Source: Sinotaia quadrata | Taxonomy: Eukaryota; Mollusca; Gastropoda; Architaenioglossa; Viviparidae | NCBI GenBank assembly: GCA_028829895.1 | Contig: CM054181.1 | Span: forward strand, 14,354,001-14,418,000 | Direction: 5' to 3' | DNA length: 64,000 bases | Shown here: positions 11,807-24,405 of the stretch, piece after piece | How the letters are laid out: the number at the start of each line of letters is the position of its first letter | Numbering within the stretch: the first letter of the stretch is position 1 | The notes under the pieces: generated by a model | Databases searched by the model: none | What the model was told of the DNA's origin: nothing | What the model saw: the letters and a program-made list of their open reading frames with translations, nothing else | Program-made: the position numbers and the translations under genes

Positions 11807-14412
11807 AAGGCGTGTGGACTGTTAATGAGAATTATTCTATAACAGTTTTATTAATTAATAGTATTGCTAATTATTCCCTTCCCATCTCTCATGCTACAAT
11901 TTGTTTATGAAATGGATATCAGAATAAACAGATAATTACAGTTTCTATAATACTGACTGCAAACAGATGTGAAGCAGAATTTAATAACATAATGAATCTA
12001 GTTATGAAATGCAGATTTTAAAAACAATAATATTTACAAATTAGCAGAGACGCAAATCTAGTACTCCAGTAGGTTGTTTAGTCGTCAGCAAAATGCTTGC
12101 ACTTGTTCAATTATACCTGTGAACTGTGCCTTCTGTCAACGTTGCATCTAGAAACCAATTACAACAAATCAATAAACTCCAACGCTTTGCCGTAAATAAA
12201 AAGTGACGTCATAGGTTGATTCAGTGCACATGGTTCTCTACGGAATATATGCTGTTCTCACTCATAATTAAATTATTACCGTACATATCTATGTAGCTGT
12301 TAGACTGTTTATGTATGTTTTATTTTTCTTGCTTTTGTTATTGGCTTTAAATTAAATGACAGGGTCTTTCTTTTTATGTTGATTCGTTATGAGTTTTATT
12401 AGGTCAAGTCATTAACCCGATCCCGTCAAAGGTCGTTTAATGCGTCATTGCTAACTGCGTATGAGTTTGACCGATTTCTCTCTAATGAATTAAAGAAAAT
12501 ATTTCAACGGGTGTGTAGGACACAGTCGACTTTAAGAAAAAATCATGCCTAATATTCATGTAAAATAATACCTGTGATAACAATATAAATGTAAATAATC
12601 ATTTTTATGCATCCTGTTGTATAACCTGACTATGTAAAGCTAAATAAATATCATTTAATCGCACTGCGCAGAATAACGACCCAAGTGAACTCGCACTGAT
12701 ATAGGGTATCGAAGTCACTATTTTTTTTTTATTGTTGACTTTTCTTCACAGGAGACGCAACAGACTTTTCATCACTCGATGTCCGGTCTTGGGTAGCTCC
12801 TATGAGGACTTCCTCTAGTATTCTGAGTAGGGTGGTCAGTGGCGATGTGTCCTGTAATTATTAGTGTTTAGTGCTGGCAGTCACTTTGCTGCAGCTACAT
12901 TTTGAATTAGTTTTGTGTTTGCGGATATAGCATTTTTTTTTTTAGTTTGAGAGACATATCATTGATGATAATGCTGAGGTTACCTTAGAGGAACCGCAAT
13001 AGACTTTTAATCTTTTGATGTTCTCGGTCTTGGTTTTGTTCCTGTGAGGATTTTCTCTTCTTGACTTATTCTAAAGAGATCCTTCTAGTTATAATTCCTG
13101 TGGAGTTGGCTAGTTCCTTATAATGCAGGTGGTGGCTGTGTTCTGCTTTATTTATTAGTTTATTTGTTTGGATTTTATTTAAGTAACTATGTAAAATGTT
13201 TAAGAGAAGGTGTATTGTGTTTGTTTCTATTAGGATTAATTTTTCTGTTTGCGGCTGTGGATAAAGTAGTGATTGTATGGAGAGCAGGACTTCTAACAGA
13301 TAAGTGGTGTCAAAGATTGTCACAGTGCAATAGGAAGTGTTGTATAGTGTTTTTTGTTAGTGATTGCATATTTTTGTTTCACCTGAAATCTTGAATTTAG
13401 TCAATCTGAAAATGGCTTTGTTGTGTAAGTTGATAGGAAAGTTAGATGGTCTTGGCGTATTTTTCATTTTATAAATCTGATTGGTTCGTGCATGCATTTC
13501 TGAATTGTGTATGGGAGTGTGTAACTGTCTGCCCTGATTTGTACCATATCTTGCCCACTTATGACCTGTTACCATTTTGGAAACAGAAAATGTACCTAAG
13601 GATTTGAAGAGGTCAAAATAAAATTAATAAAAATATAAAATGATTTAAACACAAACAAACGATAAATATCATGGAAAGTTTTTTAAAGATCGTTTTATTG
13701 TTTATGACCAAAATTTATCAGTTATAACTTATAAGAAACAGTCAGCAAACTTGTTTGCTATGTACTACCTTAGGAACAATGCTGGCCGGTATATGTCGTA
13801 CTCTTCAGACCGGTTCATAAGGGAAGGAACTCGAGTGTATGGAATGTAATACAACAATAAGAGTATATCTGTGCAAATTAGAGTGCTTCTTCCTGTTCGA
13901 TTAAAACAACAACAACAAAAATATATTTGTAACAATATATTATTTCAGCTACGTTTTTACAAATTAATTGTCATTAGGATTTCAGTTATTGACAAATAAT
14001 AAAACTATCAGAAATTATTATACATGTATTTAGGCCTACTACCTTGCATTACAGACAATGGGGAAATACCGGATGACTAACAGCTAGACTGCTCCTAGAC
14101 ACAAGGAATGGCACAATGTACACCTGCATTAGGGTATGTAACCTTAAATGAAAAATTCATATCATTAACAAGTCAGTTTTTGTTTTTATTTGCTTGTTTT
14201 GGGGTTTCACGTCGGCTCCAACATTCACTGATTTCAGAGACAGACTTGTATTATGTTTTAGAAGGGAGTGGTATTGTAACACGAGTGAAGAGATGTTTGA
14301 GTGGGTGGTTGTATTTTATGTCAATAGATTATTCTTTCTGATCTTTACCTGCCAATTAAATAATTTATTTGACAATTGTGGATTCTCTAACACCACTCCC
14401 AAATTCTGGAAT

Positions 14413-14654
14413 TAGTGTTTCTCAATGGATGGTCGTATCAAGGAGTATGAAATCGTGTCACTTAAGATTACACATCATTGTTCTTGCATTTTATTAAGAA
14501 AGGTCAAGTTTTAAAACCACCCCAGCGAGGTCCTACAACACAATTCTCTGAGTTCACGGTGTATCACAAATCGTAGTGAGATGTGCTCTGCTTTGTTGGC
14601 GTGACGAAGAACGCAGAATCTAGCTAGCACAGTTTGAGAACCTCTGCACTAAAG
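14413..14654. mobile_element. Possible MITE
   Basis: Inverted-looking ends, AGTGTTTCTCAA at left and TTTGAGAACCTCTGCACT at right, about 240 bp apart, with no coding capacity. I found no target-site duplication, so confidence is low. Confidence 0.28.
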
Positions 14655-15065
14655 CATAGTAGAACTGAGCTGTGTTACCTCATTATGACGTCAGAGCAAG
14701 CACTTTATATTTTTTTTATATATTGCTGCAATTTATAAGATGTTTGTAATTGTATGAGGGCATTTCTTTTCTGTTTAACTGTTGGTACCTTAATTGTTCG
14801 ATACTTCTTTCTCACACGCTTTAATAATGCAGACATTTTTAGTTTGATAATGCTTCTACTGGTGACCAATTGTTCGCCTATTTGGGTTTTATGTCAGGAT
14901 ATCTTCCAGCATTTTCTTTATATATATTTAGCAGTAAATTCTTTATTAATAGTGCATACAGTACAGAAAGCACTAAGTCACTCTTTAGTCCTGTTTAAAT
15001 CGATATGAAATGAAAACGAAGTAATTAACTGTCTTAAATTCAACATAAATTTATTATATATAGAG

Positions 15066-15121
<56 letters not shown>
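15066..15121. repeat. (TG)n microsatellite
   Basis: Uninterrupted TG run of over 50 bp. Confidence 0.9.
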
Positions 15122-15123
<2 letters not shown>

Positions 15124-15790
15124 ATACATTTAAACATAAAGCAGTCTTACCAGAATGGCTTCCAAACGGAAAACTACCAGCGATCGTTGATTAAATGATG
15201 ACCACTACTACACTCTTTCAAATAACACCAATAAGCACAGTTGAGTCCGGTGGAAGACGTATTTAACTCCGACTGCAAATCTACTTATAGTACTAGGCTG
15301 GTTCCAAGTCATTAATTTCTTATCAATTCTTCCTCTTCCGCACAAAATGGCCACGACGACAGTGTACACTGTCACACGTCATACTCGAATGTCTTATTTG
15401 TCTTAAATGTCTTAGGCTCTGCATGGTTGCCTAAAAACTTGCGTTAGAGAATACTAAGTAAACTGCAGTCTTGTGCTCAATTAATATTCCAGATAACGCA
15501 TAATGAGATAATGCCAGCACTGAAATAGTACTTACAAGAACTGTTCCGACTTCCTGGTAGACCATATTCACTTGTTTGTTTTCTCACGTGTTAAAGTACA
15601 ATGAAAGCGATTTGTACGAATATGGAGAAAATGTCTTAATGGGCGCTATAATCGAATTCTAATGGCGAAACACCACTATGATACTAATGATATTTTGAAA
15701 ATAAAACTGGACTGATATATGTTTTTAATAACTGTATTATTTCTGCATAGATTGCACATTAATGAAAGCTAATCTGTTCTTCTTTTTCAG

Positions 15791-16093
15791 AACAATACAG
15801 GTAATACTAATGAGAACTACTCACTACAGATAGAGTTCATTTTATTGTATGGTGTAGGGTCTCGGCGGCTTGCGTACAGTGCAGCACATAATTATGTCGA
15901 GCATCAAACTAATTTTGCTCGGTTGACAAGAGAAGTCTGTAAACAGAGGGAAATGTTATGGGAACTCAGCGACCCCTATTTTTACAGGGAAAGTTTTGTA
16001 CCAGACCACATCATTATTGCTAATACCAGCTGCACCCTTGACGCTGAGTACACGGGAAGTGTCAACACGGACTTTGTAAAATTATCATTGTAA
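15791..16093 (+). CDS. Candidate orphan 3' terminal exon
   Basis: A strong acceptor (GCTAATC branch-like sequence, then CTGTTCTTCTTTTTCAG) is followed by 100 open codons: NNTGNTNENYSLQ, LAYSAAHNYVEH, REMLWELSDPYFYRESF, a Cys near the end, then TAA. An AATAAA at 16190-16195 lies about 97 nt after the stop. Composition is protein-like rather than repeat-like. I do not recognise the family. No upstream exon was found on this strand, so it could be a real last exon with distant partners, a duplicated exon, or chance. Confidence 0.4.
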   Translation, partial: NNTGNTNENYSLQIEFILLYGVGSRRLAYSAAHNYVEHQTNFARLTREVCKQREMLWELSDPYFYRESFVPDHIIIANTSCTLDAEYTGSVNTDFVKLSL

Positions 16094-16189
16094 TCTTGCT
16101 TGAGAGCACGAAACCAGAATGAATGATAGACCATATTATATCTCTGTGTGTGTATCTGTGTTGTTTAACGTGTCTCAACAACACAAAGC

Positions 16190-16195
16190 AATAAA
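16190..16195 (+). terminator. AATAAA poly(A) signal
   Basis: Perfect hexamer just after the candidate terminal exon. It supports that exon but is expected by chance fairly often in AT-rich DNA. Confidence 0.35.
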
Positions 16196-17000
16196 GAACA
16201 TATCAAAGCCAGTTCTAGTAAAGAGATTGAACACTATTGTTTATGTCTTTATTGTTGTACGTTGTTTTTTTAAATACTATTCCAAATTTTAGCTACAGGT
16301 CACTGTAAAAATGTTTTTGTATGCATTAGTGTAGTCGCAAATTCACCATTGTCAAAATGGAGCACTTAGTTAATGTGGTTTTAAAAGAACATCAGTAAAA
16401 TGCATATTTCCAAGAGACAGAACTCTAGTCATTCATTATTGTTTTCAACCGTCCGTCATGGCTAGGACCAGAATTTATGAGTAAATTAAGTACTTCAGAA
16501 AGAGAAATTTTTATAGTTAGAGGTGTGGTTTTTTTAAAAATCACCCATCACCCCTAGCATTTCTCTTGTGACGTGTCTCTTAATTAACATTTTTAATATC
16601 TTGTAAAAAAAAGGTATTGAGCAAATAATTCATCAGAGCAAGGAGTGGGTGACAATGGAACTTTTCGTATTCTGTTGCGGCAAGAGAATGCGTTTTCTAA
16701 AGAAACGGTATAAAAGTGTTATGCGTTCTAGACTTATAGTTTATAAATAGCGAAATATTCTGTTAAGTATACCTGATGAAAATAAGCACATTGTATAGGT
16801 GATTCGTTTTGGGTCTTCAGTGCTTTGTTAAGCAGCATACTAATGTGGTCAAATATTATTGCAACTGTAAAATGCAGAGTTCCAAAGGATTTGTTCCATT
16901 TAACGGGAAAACCACTGATTCACGTTAAAAAAAGTAAATATTCAGTTATTCAGTAATCACCATCTGTTACTCCTTCCATGACATGGCCTCAGACATAATT

Positions 17001-17142
17001 ATTACTGCACTCTGAATGATCAGACATATTACTGCACTCTCTGAATGATCAGACATATTACTGCACTCTCTGAATGATCAGACATATTACTGCACTCTCT
17101 GAATGATCAGACATATGACTGCACTCTCTGAATGATCAGACA
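17001..17142. repeat. 29-bp tandem repeat, 5 copies
   Basis: Unit ATTACTGCACTCTCTGAATG plus ATCAGACAT; the first copy lacks two bases. No spacers, so not a CRISPR-like array. Confidence 0.88.
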
Positions 17143-17889
17143 AGTTTATTTGAATACCGTTAGCGGACAGTTCGTGCAATACTGTAGGAGTTCTCAGGAG
17201 AGCGGTTTCGTGTAGATTATAAAGGGTTAAAGGAAATGAGTCACAAAGGAAAACCAAGATGTGAGGTTTGGCTGTAGTGCCTGAAAGCTGATGTGTGTTG
17301 TATTATCATTACTTACTCTAGGACTTGACCAATGATATGGCTTTCTAAAGACACCAAACCCATACTGGAAACAATGTAGCAATACGTCACGTCCAATTTT
17401 CTCGACAGCTCAAGTTTATCTGAAGATTGATGAGTGGAGTGTTGTATTCATAAATACCAAAGTGTTAATTACAGACTTTCAGAGGTATAGTTTCAATCAG
17501 ACAACAACGTAAAATAAAGACCAGTGGCAGTTTTCTTATCTTAAATCAGTGTAAAATAAGCAATAAGACAATTAAATGATAGAGTACAGGCATACATTTT
17601 AGTACGATTTGTGACAAAATCATTCTTTTTATTTGTTGTAAGGTAAATGACAAATTTTAAACAGGAAGGTAATATTTAATTATCATTTATGACTAATTTC
17701 TAAGTTAGAAAATCAGATTTAACTGAAGAAACGTTGTAAAACAGCCTTTGGAAAAAAAGAAAATAGCAAAGCTGTCTTAAGGACATTGATAGTAAGGGAA
17801 CAGTATCAATACGATAACAATGTGTAAAATTGCCGGTGATGAAATAAATAATAGCAGGGGTCAGTACTTGTACTATTACAACTTATGGC

Positions 17890-18640
17890 GGAGTAAATTT
17901 GCCTATCCCTATTTCTAAACGTAAGTGTTATATATATTGTTAAATTTTCAAAGTGACCCGATTTTATTCACTCCTTATGATTGTATTTTTTGTGTCAGAG
18001 TTGGAGTAAACAACCTGGGTTGAGAATATGCTAGAAAATTGCTGACGCAATCCAAACCAGGATGGGTAGTTTTTCTCTCTAATAGCCTCACACTTGTTCA
18101 AAACAAACTCATCCAATGGGGATGGACCAAAAATTTCTTTGTTGAAGAAGTACTCTATTCTGTTATTTTGAATTTGAACAAACTCAGTCCAGTCATAAAG
18201 GCGATCGTTAGCTTATAGTAAGTTAACTGACGGATAAAGAAAGAATGGATTTGGAATATTTTCGTACATATTTGTTATTGATCTATGATTTGAATAAGAG
18301 AATGCTTATGTAATTGAACCATTATTTCTATGTTCATTAATTTGACTAAATGGTACATTATACTAATGAATTTTGATCAATGCTATATTTCTTATGTTAT
18401 GTTTGTATCGGGCTAATGAAATTGTCCAAGATTTATAAGTTGAGAATGTTCATAAGAGAGAAAGGAGTTTAGAGATGAAATATGCCTGAAATTTAGTACT
18501 GCCTTAATTTGACTTTTGCAGAGAAAGCACGCTTTTTTTTCTTTTCTTAAATTGAGATTCCCAATCACTGGTAATTTATAATGAATGATTAAAATAAAAT
18601 AATAATCATAACCGATAACTAGAGTGGAGTAGGCGTCACA
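17890..18640 (+). repeat. Dispersed repeat family A, short copy
   Basis: The start (TTTGCCTATCCCTATTTCTA, then GGAGTAAACAAC) matches the inverted copy at 24406-26042. The end (ATAACTAGAGTGGAGTAGGC, then GTCACA) matches the ends of the other copies. The middle is shortened or diverged. Confidence 0.6.
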
Positions 18641-21130
18641 CTACTACTAATAATGTTTGTTGTTTTTACTATTTTGGTCAGTATTATGGTTGTGGAGTAT
18701 GTGGGATTTCTCTAAATGATAACATACCCGGATTTCTAATTCATCATAAAGACGGATGTTTTGGCTTCATACAAGTAATATCTTTGAAAAAGTAAAACAT
18801 TTTTTAAGTGAAAGGAACTCATCCTGAAACGAAGTACATGCACTTCAGTGCACTGTAAATGTACTCGAGAGTTCTTTACGATAATAATAAAAGCATAAGC
18901 ATTACATTTCATGTCTTCCTCAATAATTTGTATTTATAGTTGATCCAAAATTATTGGACGGTTCTCGCCCATTCATGAGTCCTCAGTTCATGCGGAAATT
19001 CCCCATTTGCATCATAAGGAAGCCGTTTTCATCATAAATTAGTTTACCAGCTGTACAGTTCAGGCAGAGGGATCTAGTGCTAGATGTGTTCATTGGATAG
19101 GTCTAGTGCTAGATGAAATCATTGGCTGAGACTGGCTATTTCTTAATAAGTTTCATAACTGTATGCTCTATTGTATACTTACTGTAGATATAGAAGACCC
19201 TGGGTATCAGTTGACACAGAAATATCATTGTGTGTATATATATTAATATATGGTCGGGATAAGAGTATGTGTTAATAAACCTTGTGTTTTGGAATGGCTT
19301 GAATCATAATTATAATCGTTGCAATGAGGGCTTCGCCCCCTTCCCCCCCCGACGGAGGGCGGTTGAGGATGTGCGCTAAACTAGGTGCTACCTGTTTCAC
19401 TCCCTTCCGCCAGCCCTCCTGCCCTCCATCTCAGACGCACCGCGAGGCTGTGGGGCTCCCCCAGAGACAGCCCAAGACTGAGAACATCGTGAAGATGAAA
19501 GGTCTATTGCGGCTTCTAGGGTGAGAGAGAGAGAGAGAGTAATCATCATCATCGTTGCATTGTAGCACACAACTTAGGCAATATCGTCACCAACTAGGGA
19601 ACAGGTCCTGTGGTCGTAGGACAAGATTCTGAACAGCTTTATTTACAGCTTTAAAAGGGTAGTACACTAATTTTAAAACAATATATAATAGTGAAGATTA
19701 TTATAAAAATGCCTGGCGTGCATATGTTATCATAAGCACCGTATTGCATCTTTGGTACAGATAACAGATGACGCTGAATAAAGAGTACAGTGAGAATAAG
19801 GGAAAAGAAGAATATCTTTTTGATTAGTTCGTCATATACAAAGCTACCCCCCATTAAACTTGTTAATAATAAAAAAATATAATATCACTTCGTGACCACC
19901 ACATCTTCTCCTTTGTTATAGGCCACTCTCCCTCTCCTTTGTGTGACGTCATGAGCAACCTTAGTTTGTTTCGGGAATACATCTACACGTCAGGCGTCGA
20001 GTCAAGACTTTTCGATGAACTGTTCTAGTTAGTTTAAGGTTATCGACCCTATTACTGTCTTCTGATATAAAAACAAAGAATCGGGGCTAACAGACACAAA
20101 TAGGGTCTGACGAATACGGGTTCAAATTTTATCGGTCATTTGCGGCGTAAACAAAATGTTTACTCCCTTGGAGCCTTGCTTCGACGTAGTGACCGATTTT
20201 CTATTTTTAAAAACTTGAACTCTTAGTACTGTAACATAAGATTTAGTTACTGTCAAAATAGTGTGATTATTCTACGTGGCAATTTCATTCGCACTGAATC
20301 AAAATGCAGTGTCATTGTAAGACGATGATATTTTTCATAAAAAATATAAACCGACTGCAGTATTGTTGTAATTGTTCTCGTTCTGATTTTAATTACCTCT
20401 TTTTAAAAAAAATTAAAAAAACATACACAAACCAAGCAAAACTCGACTCTTTAGAATTGTTTATTTTATTTTTTTAAGTTTGCTGATCACTTTTAAATTC
20501 AGTAACTTTCACTTTTAGTAAATTTACGTCTTTATTACATTGCAAAGAATTTAACATAATATAATCATACGCTCTATTTTCTTACAAATTCGCACATTTT
20601 TCAATTACCCATTAACACTAATACCCATACATATATTATTACTCTTACTGTTCCTGATTAACACTAGTACCCATACATACATTACTATTGCTATTCCTAA
20701 TAAGCATGGAAAGACAATGATGATGGTGAAAAAGATAAAGACGTTGATAGAGATGGATGGAGTGTAGGGGGCGCTTCCGGCTTCCGCCGCTTTCGCGCTA
20801 TTGTTGATAGAGAAAAAGAAGAAGGAAAAGATGTAATAGTTCAGATAAGCACTTCTCGGTACTGTCCGTATTCTCTTGCATTCTGATTCAATTCCTTAAC
20901 GAGATTAAAAGCACGTACCTTTGCTAGTGATCATGCTTATAGCAAATAGTGTGAATTGTCTTCCATGTGGTTAACGGCGGTAGTGAAGTGAAGTATATAT
21001 GTCGCACAGACAGCAGAACTCTAGAGTTGTCTCGAAGCTTCTCTCCCGTGTTTCGTACTGTTTCAGTGTTTGTTATGCTTGCAGGCTGAGCTCGCCTGCA
21101 TAATGTCAGTACTAGGCCCACTGAGCTATA
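18640..21130. other. Intergenic region
   Basis: A GC-rich island at 19326-19525 interrupts AT-rich DNA. It has an open frame of 66 codons, but its inverted 3' part resembles 12750 and 13000, so it is probably repeat-derived. Nothing else supportable was seen. Confidence 0.4.
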
Positions 21131-21138
21131 CTTTAAAT
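21131..21138. repeat. Left target-site duplication of hAT element
   Basis: CTTTAAAT, repeated exactly at 23917-23924 on the other side of the element. Eight bases is the duplication length of the hAT superfamily. Confidence 0.9.
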
Positions 21139-23916
21139 CAGGGGTCACCAACACGGTGCCCGCGGGCACCAAGTCGCCCGCAAAGACCACATGTTCGCCC
21201 GCAGGCCTTTTCTAAAAATAGCATAACTCAGCTGCATATAAAATTGTATTTTATTCTGTTGCTATTCTTTTTTTTAATCACACTTATTTTATTCTGTTGC
21301 TATTCTTTTTTTTAAATCACACTTGCATTTATAAGATATTGTCATTTTAAAAATTGTTTCTTATGCATGAAGTTTAGATAAGTTAGAGAACTCTGACGTA
21401 CTCCAGTTCGAAGGTCAGTATTGTGCGTGTGACAATACACTGCTCGTGGAGAGTAAGCTAGCGCGCGCAGCAAAGATTGGAGCTGAACGCAGTTTCTTAC
21501 CCCAAAAACATGGCAGAAAAAAGAAAGAAAACTTACCACTTTCACAACGAATGGGAGTCGGAGTTCTTTTTTACGAAACCTGCCTGTGTCTTAGCCTACA
21601 TGCGGAGCGACTGTGGCAACGGCAAAGCGGCACAATGTGGAGAGACACTTTACTACGAATCACAAAAACTACAATGCTAACTACCCACCGGGAAGCGCAC
21701 TACGGGCAGAAAAAGCTCTTGAGCTAAAGACAGCTTTAGGTAAGCGACAGGATTTTTTCACAAGGCCGCCGAAAAAGTCACAGAAAGCAACTGAAGCCTC
21801 TTTTAGAGCTACGCATTTCCTGATGAAGAAGAAGAAGGCATTTATAGACGGAGAAGTTCTCAAAGAAGCAATGATGATAATTGCTAACACTGTACTTAAA
21901 GACGAGAAACATGGAACCGATGTAATTGCCACTCTCTCCGACATGCAACTGGGGGCATCTACGATGGCTAGACGAGTGTCAGCTTTGTCCAGTAACTTGG
22001 TCGATCAGCTGGACCGGGATCTGGCGAGGTGCAAGTGGTTTAGCATCTAGTGCGACGAGTCCGTGGACAGCAGTAGTACAGCGCAGCTGATGGTTTTTAT
22101 CCGGATGGCATTTGAAGATTTCTCCACAAGAGAAGAACTCCTGACACTACCGCCTATAAAGACAACTACGATGGGAGTTGACATTTATAACACAGTGAAG
22201 GAGTTTTTCGTGCAGAAAAGGTACCATTGGAAAAGCTGGTAGCGGTGACCACAGATGGGGCTCCTGCTATGATTGGCCGACATGCAGGTTTCATCGCTCA
22301 CTGTAAAGTTGACACAGACTTCCCAAAATTTCTGCATTACCACTGCATCATTCACCAGCAGGCATTGTGTGCCAAAGTGATCGGCTTTGGGCATGTGATG
22401 ACTCCCGTGTGAAAATCATAAACAATATCCGTTCCAAAGCAAAACAGCACAGGATTTTCAAAGTGCTATTGGAGGAGATGGAAGCTGAATATGGTGACCT
22501 GCTACTACACACAGAAATCAGACGGCTCAGCAGAGGACGAGTTTTACTTCGTTTTTGTCACTTTTGGGTGAAATCAAAGAGTTCATGCAGTCCAAAGGTG
22601 AAGACATCTCACTGCTTGAGGACACAGAGTGGACACTTGACCTTGCATTTTTGACGGACATTACTGGGAAACTAAACCACTTGAACTGCGAGCTGCAAGG
22701 TAAAGGCAATACTATTGTTAATATGATAAGTGCTTTAAATGCATTTAAAGCCAAACTTAACATTTTCTCTGTGGATATACAGAGAATAAAGATGCTGCAC
22801 TTTCCTTCTGTGCAGTCAGTGCTGAAAGACAATGCTTCTGCATCTGATATATTTGACAAAGTTGCAGACAAGTACTGTGAACTCATAAACAGACTTGGGC
22901 AAGAGTTTGAGAATAGGTTTTGTGACCTTGATCAGCTTGAGCCATGTGTATCATTCATTTCCAATCCTTTCATGAATGTGGACACAACAAGCTTTGTTGA
23001 GCAACTAAGTACACCATTCAACTTGGATGCTGGACAGGTGGAGATTGAAATCATAACATTGCAAAATGACCTCCACCTCAAAGCCTACCAGGCTGCACCA
23101 AACTTTTGGTGCTTTGTTGACACAGAGAAGTACAGTAGCTATGAAGGTTGCCAGCCTGTTTGGTTCTACTTATCTATGTGAATCAGCATTTTCTGACATG
23201 AACTTCAGCAAGAACAAACACAGAACACGCCTCATTGATGCACATCTGAAAGAGTTACTCACAGTTGCAGTGTCAAGTTACACACCAGATTACAATACAA
23301 TGGTAAATAGCACGCAATGCCAGATTTCCCACTAACAAAGAAAATGATACCAGATGTCAGTGGCAACATGTCAGTGCCATGGCAAAGTTTAATTAAAATA
23401 TTGAAGAATTGTTCAATTTAAAATGTGTGTTCATGATATGTAACAGTTATTATTTTGTTAAAAATACAGCAGATGTGGTCATTAGTTCAAAATGTGACAA
23501 GATTTTAAAATGTTTAGTTTTTTCACTACATTACAGACATTACAATGTACATAATTGATAACATTTTGAAACATGGTGCAACATAGTTCATTATTTGTTT
23601 AAAAGATGTGTCAGTGGCTAGTGAAAATTGGACATTTTTCCTAAGAAATGTAATGTAAATGATGATCTGAAAATTTAACAGTTACTGAGATAAATATAAA
23701 GAAATAAAGTGCTGAATATTGATATCTGTTTCCCACCTTGTCGTTGTTAATTATTGTGAGAAATCATTAACATGATCAGAGTCTTCACATTATTAATAAT
23801 GTATAAAGGCAAACTAAGTAAATTTGTTATTTCAGAAGAGTATCAAACTGGTAGCCCTTCGTATGACTCGGTACTCATGAAGTAGCTCTCAGTATCAAAA
23901 AGGTTGGTGACCCCTG
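21139..23916 (+). mobile_element. hAT DNA transposon, complete ends, 2778 bp
   Basis: Terminal inverted repeats CAGGGGTCACCAAC (21139) and GTTGGTGACCCCTG (ending 23916) are perfect over 14 bp, with identical 8-bp duplications outside. It encodes a broken transposase of the GTF2IRD2/ZBED5-like type. Intact ends and exact duplications suggest a fairly recent insertion, possibly moved in trans when already defective. Confidence 0.92.
21510..23335 (+). pseudogene. hAT transposase, GTF2IRD2/ZBED5-like, inactivated
   Basis: The likely start is ATG at 21510 (MAEKRKKTYHFHNEW). Coding similarity then runs through several frames: a Zn-finger-like RHFTTNHKNY region, the RNase H-like catalytic region (TDGAPAMIGRHAGF, HCIIHQQALCAK) and the C-terminal hAT dimerisation region (ESAFSDMNFSKNKHRTRL). 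Breaks are a frameshift near 21590, an in-frame TAG at 22048-22050, frameshifts near 22220 and 22550, a TGA after the HQQALCAK region, and a frameshift near 23140. No single product can be made. An AATAAA lies near 23701. Confidence 0.88.
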
Positions 23917-23924
23917 CTTTAAAT
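23917..23924. repeat. Right target-site duplication of hAT element
   Basis: CTTTAAAT, identical to 21131-21138. Confidence 0.9.
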
Positions 23925-24405
23925 GGAGAGGACATCCAATGATAACACGCGCTGCCGCTGTGTCGCTAACGGAAGTTTCAGTGCGGTCATTTTGAGAATA
24001 CCAGCCTAACATAACAGTGCTGAAGATTACGTGAGGGGAAAATATTAGTTATTTTTAATATATGGCATAGTTAATATTGTAAATTATATCTCCATATTTA
24101 GTTCATTTTATTATATATTAATTATAATAAATTTTTCTTTTAGTATTGGGTGAAAATAAGGTCATTTATATTTTAAATGCTTAAAATAAGCATTCGTGAA
24201 AAAATTAATTTGTAATACTACAGTTGCAGAATACAATCATTAAATTATGTCAACAATAGTTTTCCATCACATTTAAAAACAACATTGTTGAAAAAAATAA
24301 TCAATGCTTTTGTTTTAATTTGTATTATTTTAGGTTTATTATTTTGTTTTTCGTAATCAAAGTTCATGCTCACAATCTTTATCAATATATTGTATATATA
24401 TATAT

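Larger units (their letters stand above)
10240..15060. other. Intergenic region without confident genes
   Basis: AT-rich. Holds a two-copy 54-bp repeat (11698-11806), two copies of a short segment around 12750 and 13000 that recurs inverted near 19500, and a possible MITE at 14413-14654. Minus-strand frames at 13066-13575 look like old repeat coding sequence, but I do not recognise them. Confidence 0.4.

Noticed and set aside
13066..13575. Minus-strand open frames that might be a gene
   Set aside because: Broken, AT-biased, no recognised motif or splice support; probably old repeat sequence.
19324..19524. 66-codon frame in a GC-rich island
   Set aside because: Overlaps a segment repeated near 12750 and 13000; no motif recognised, so probably repeat-derived.
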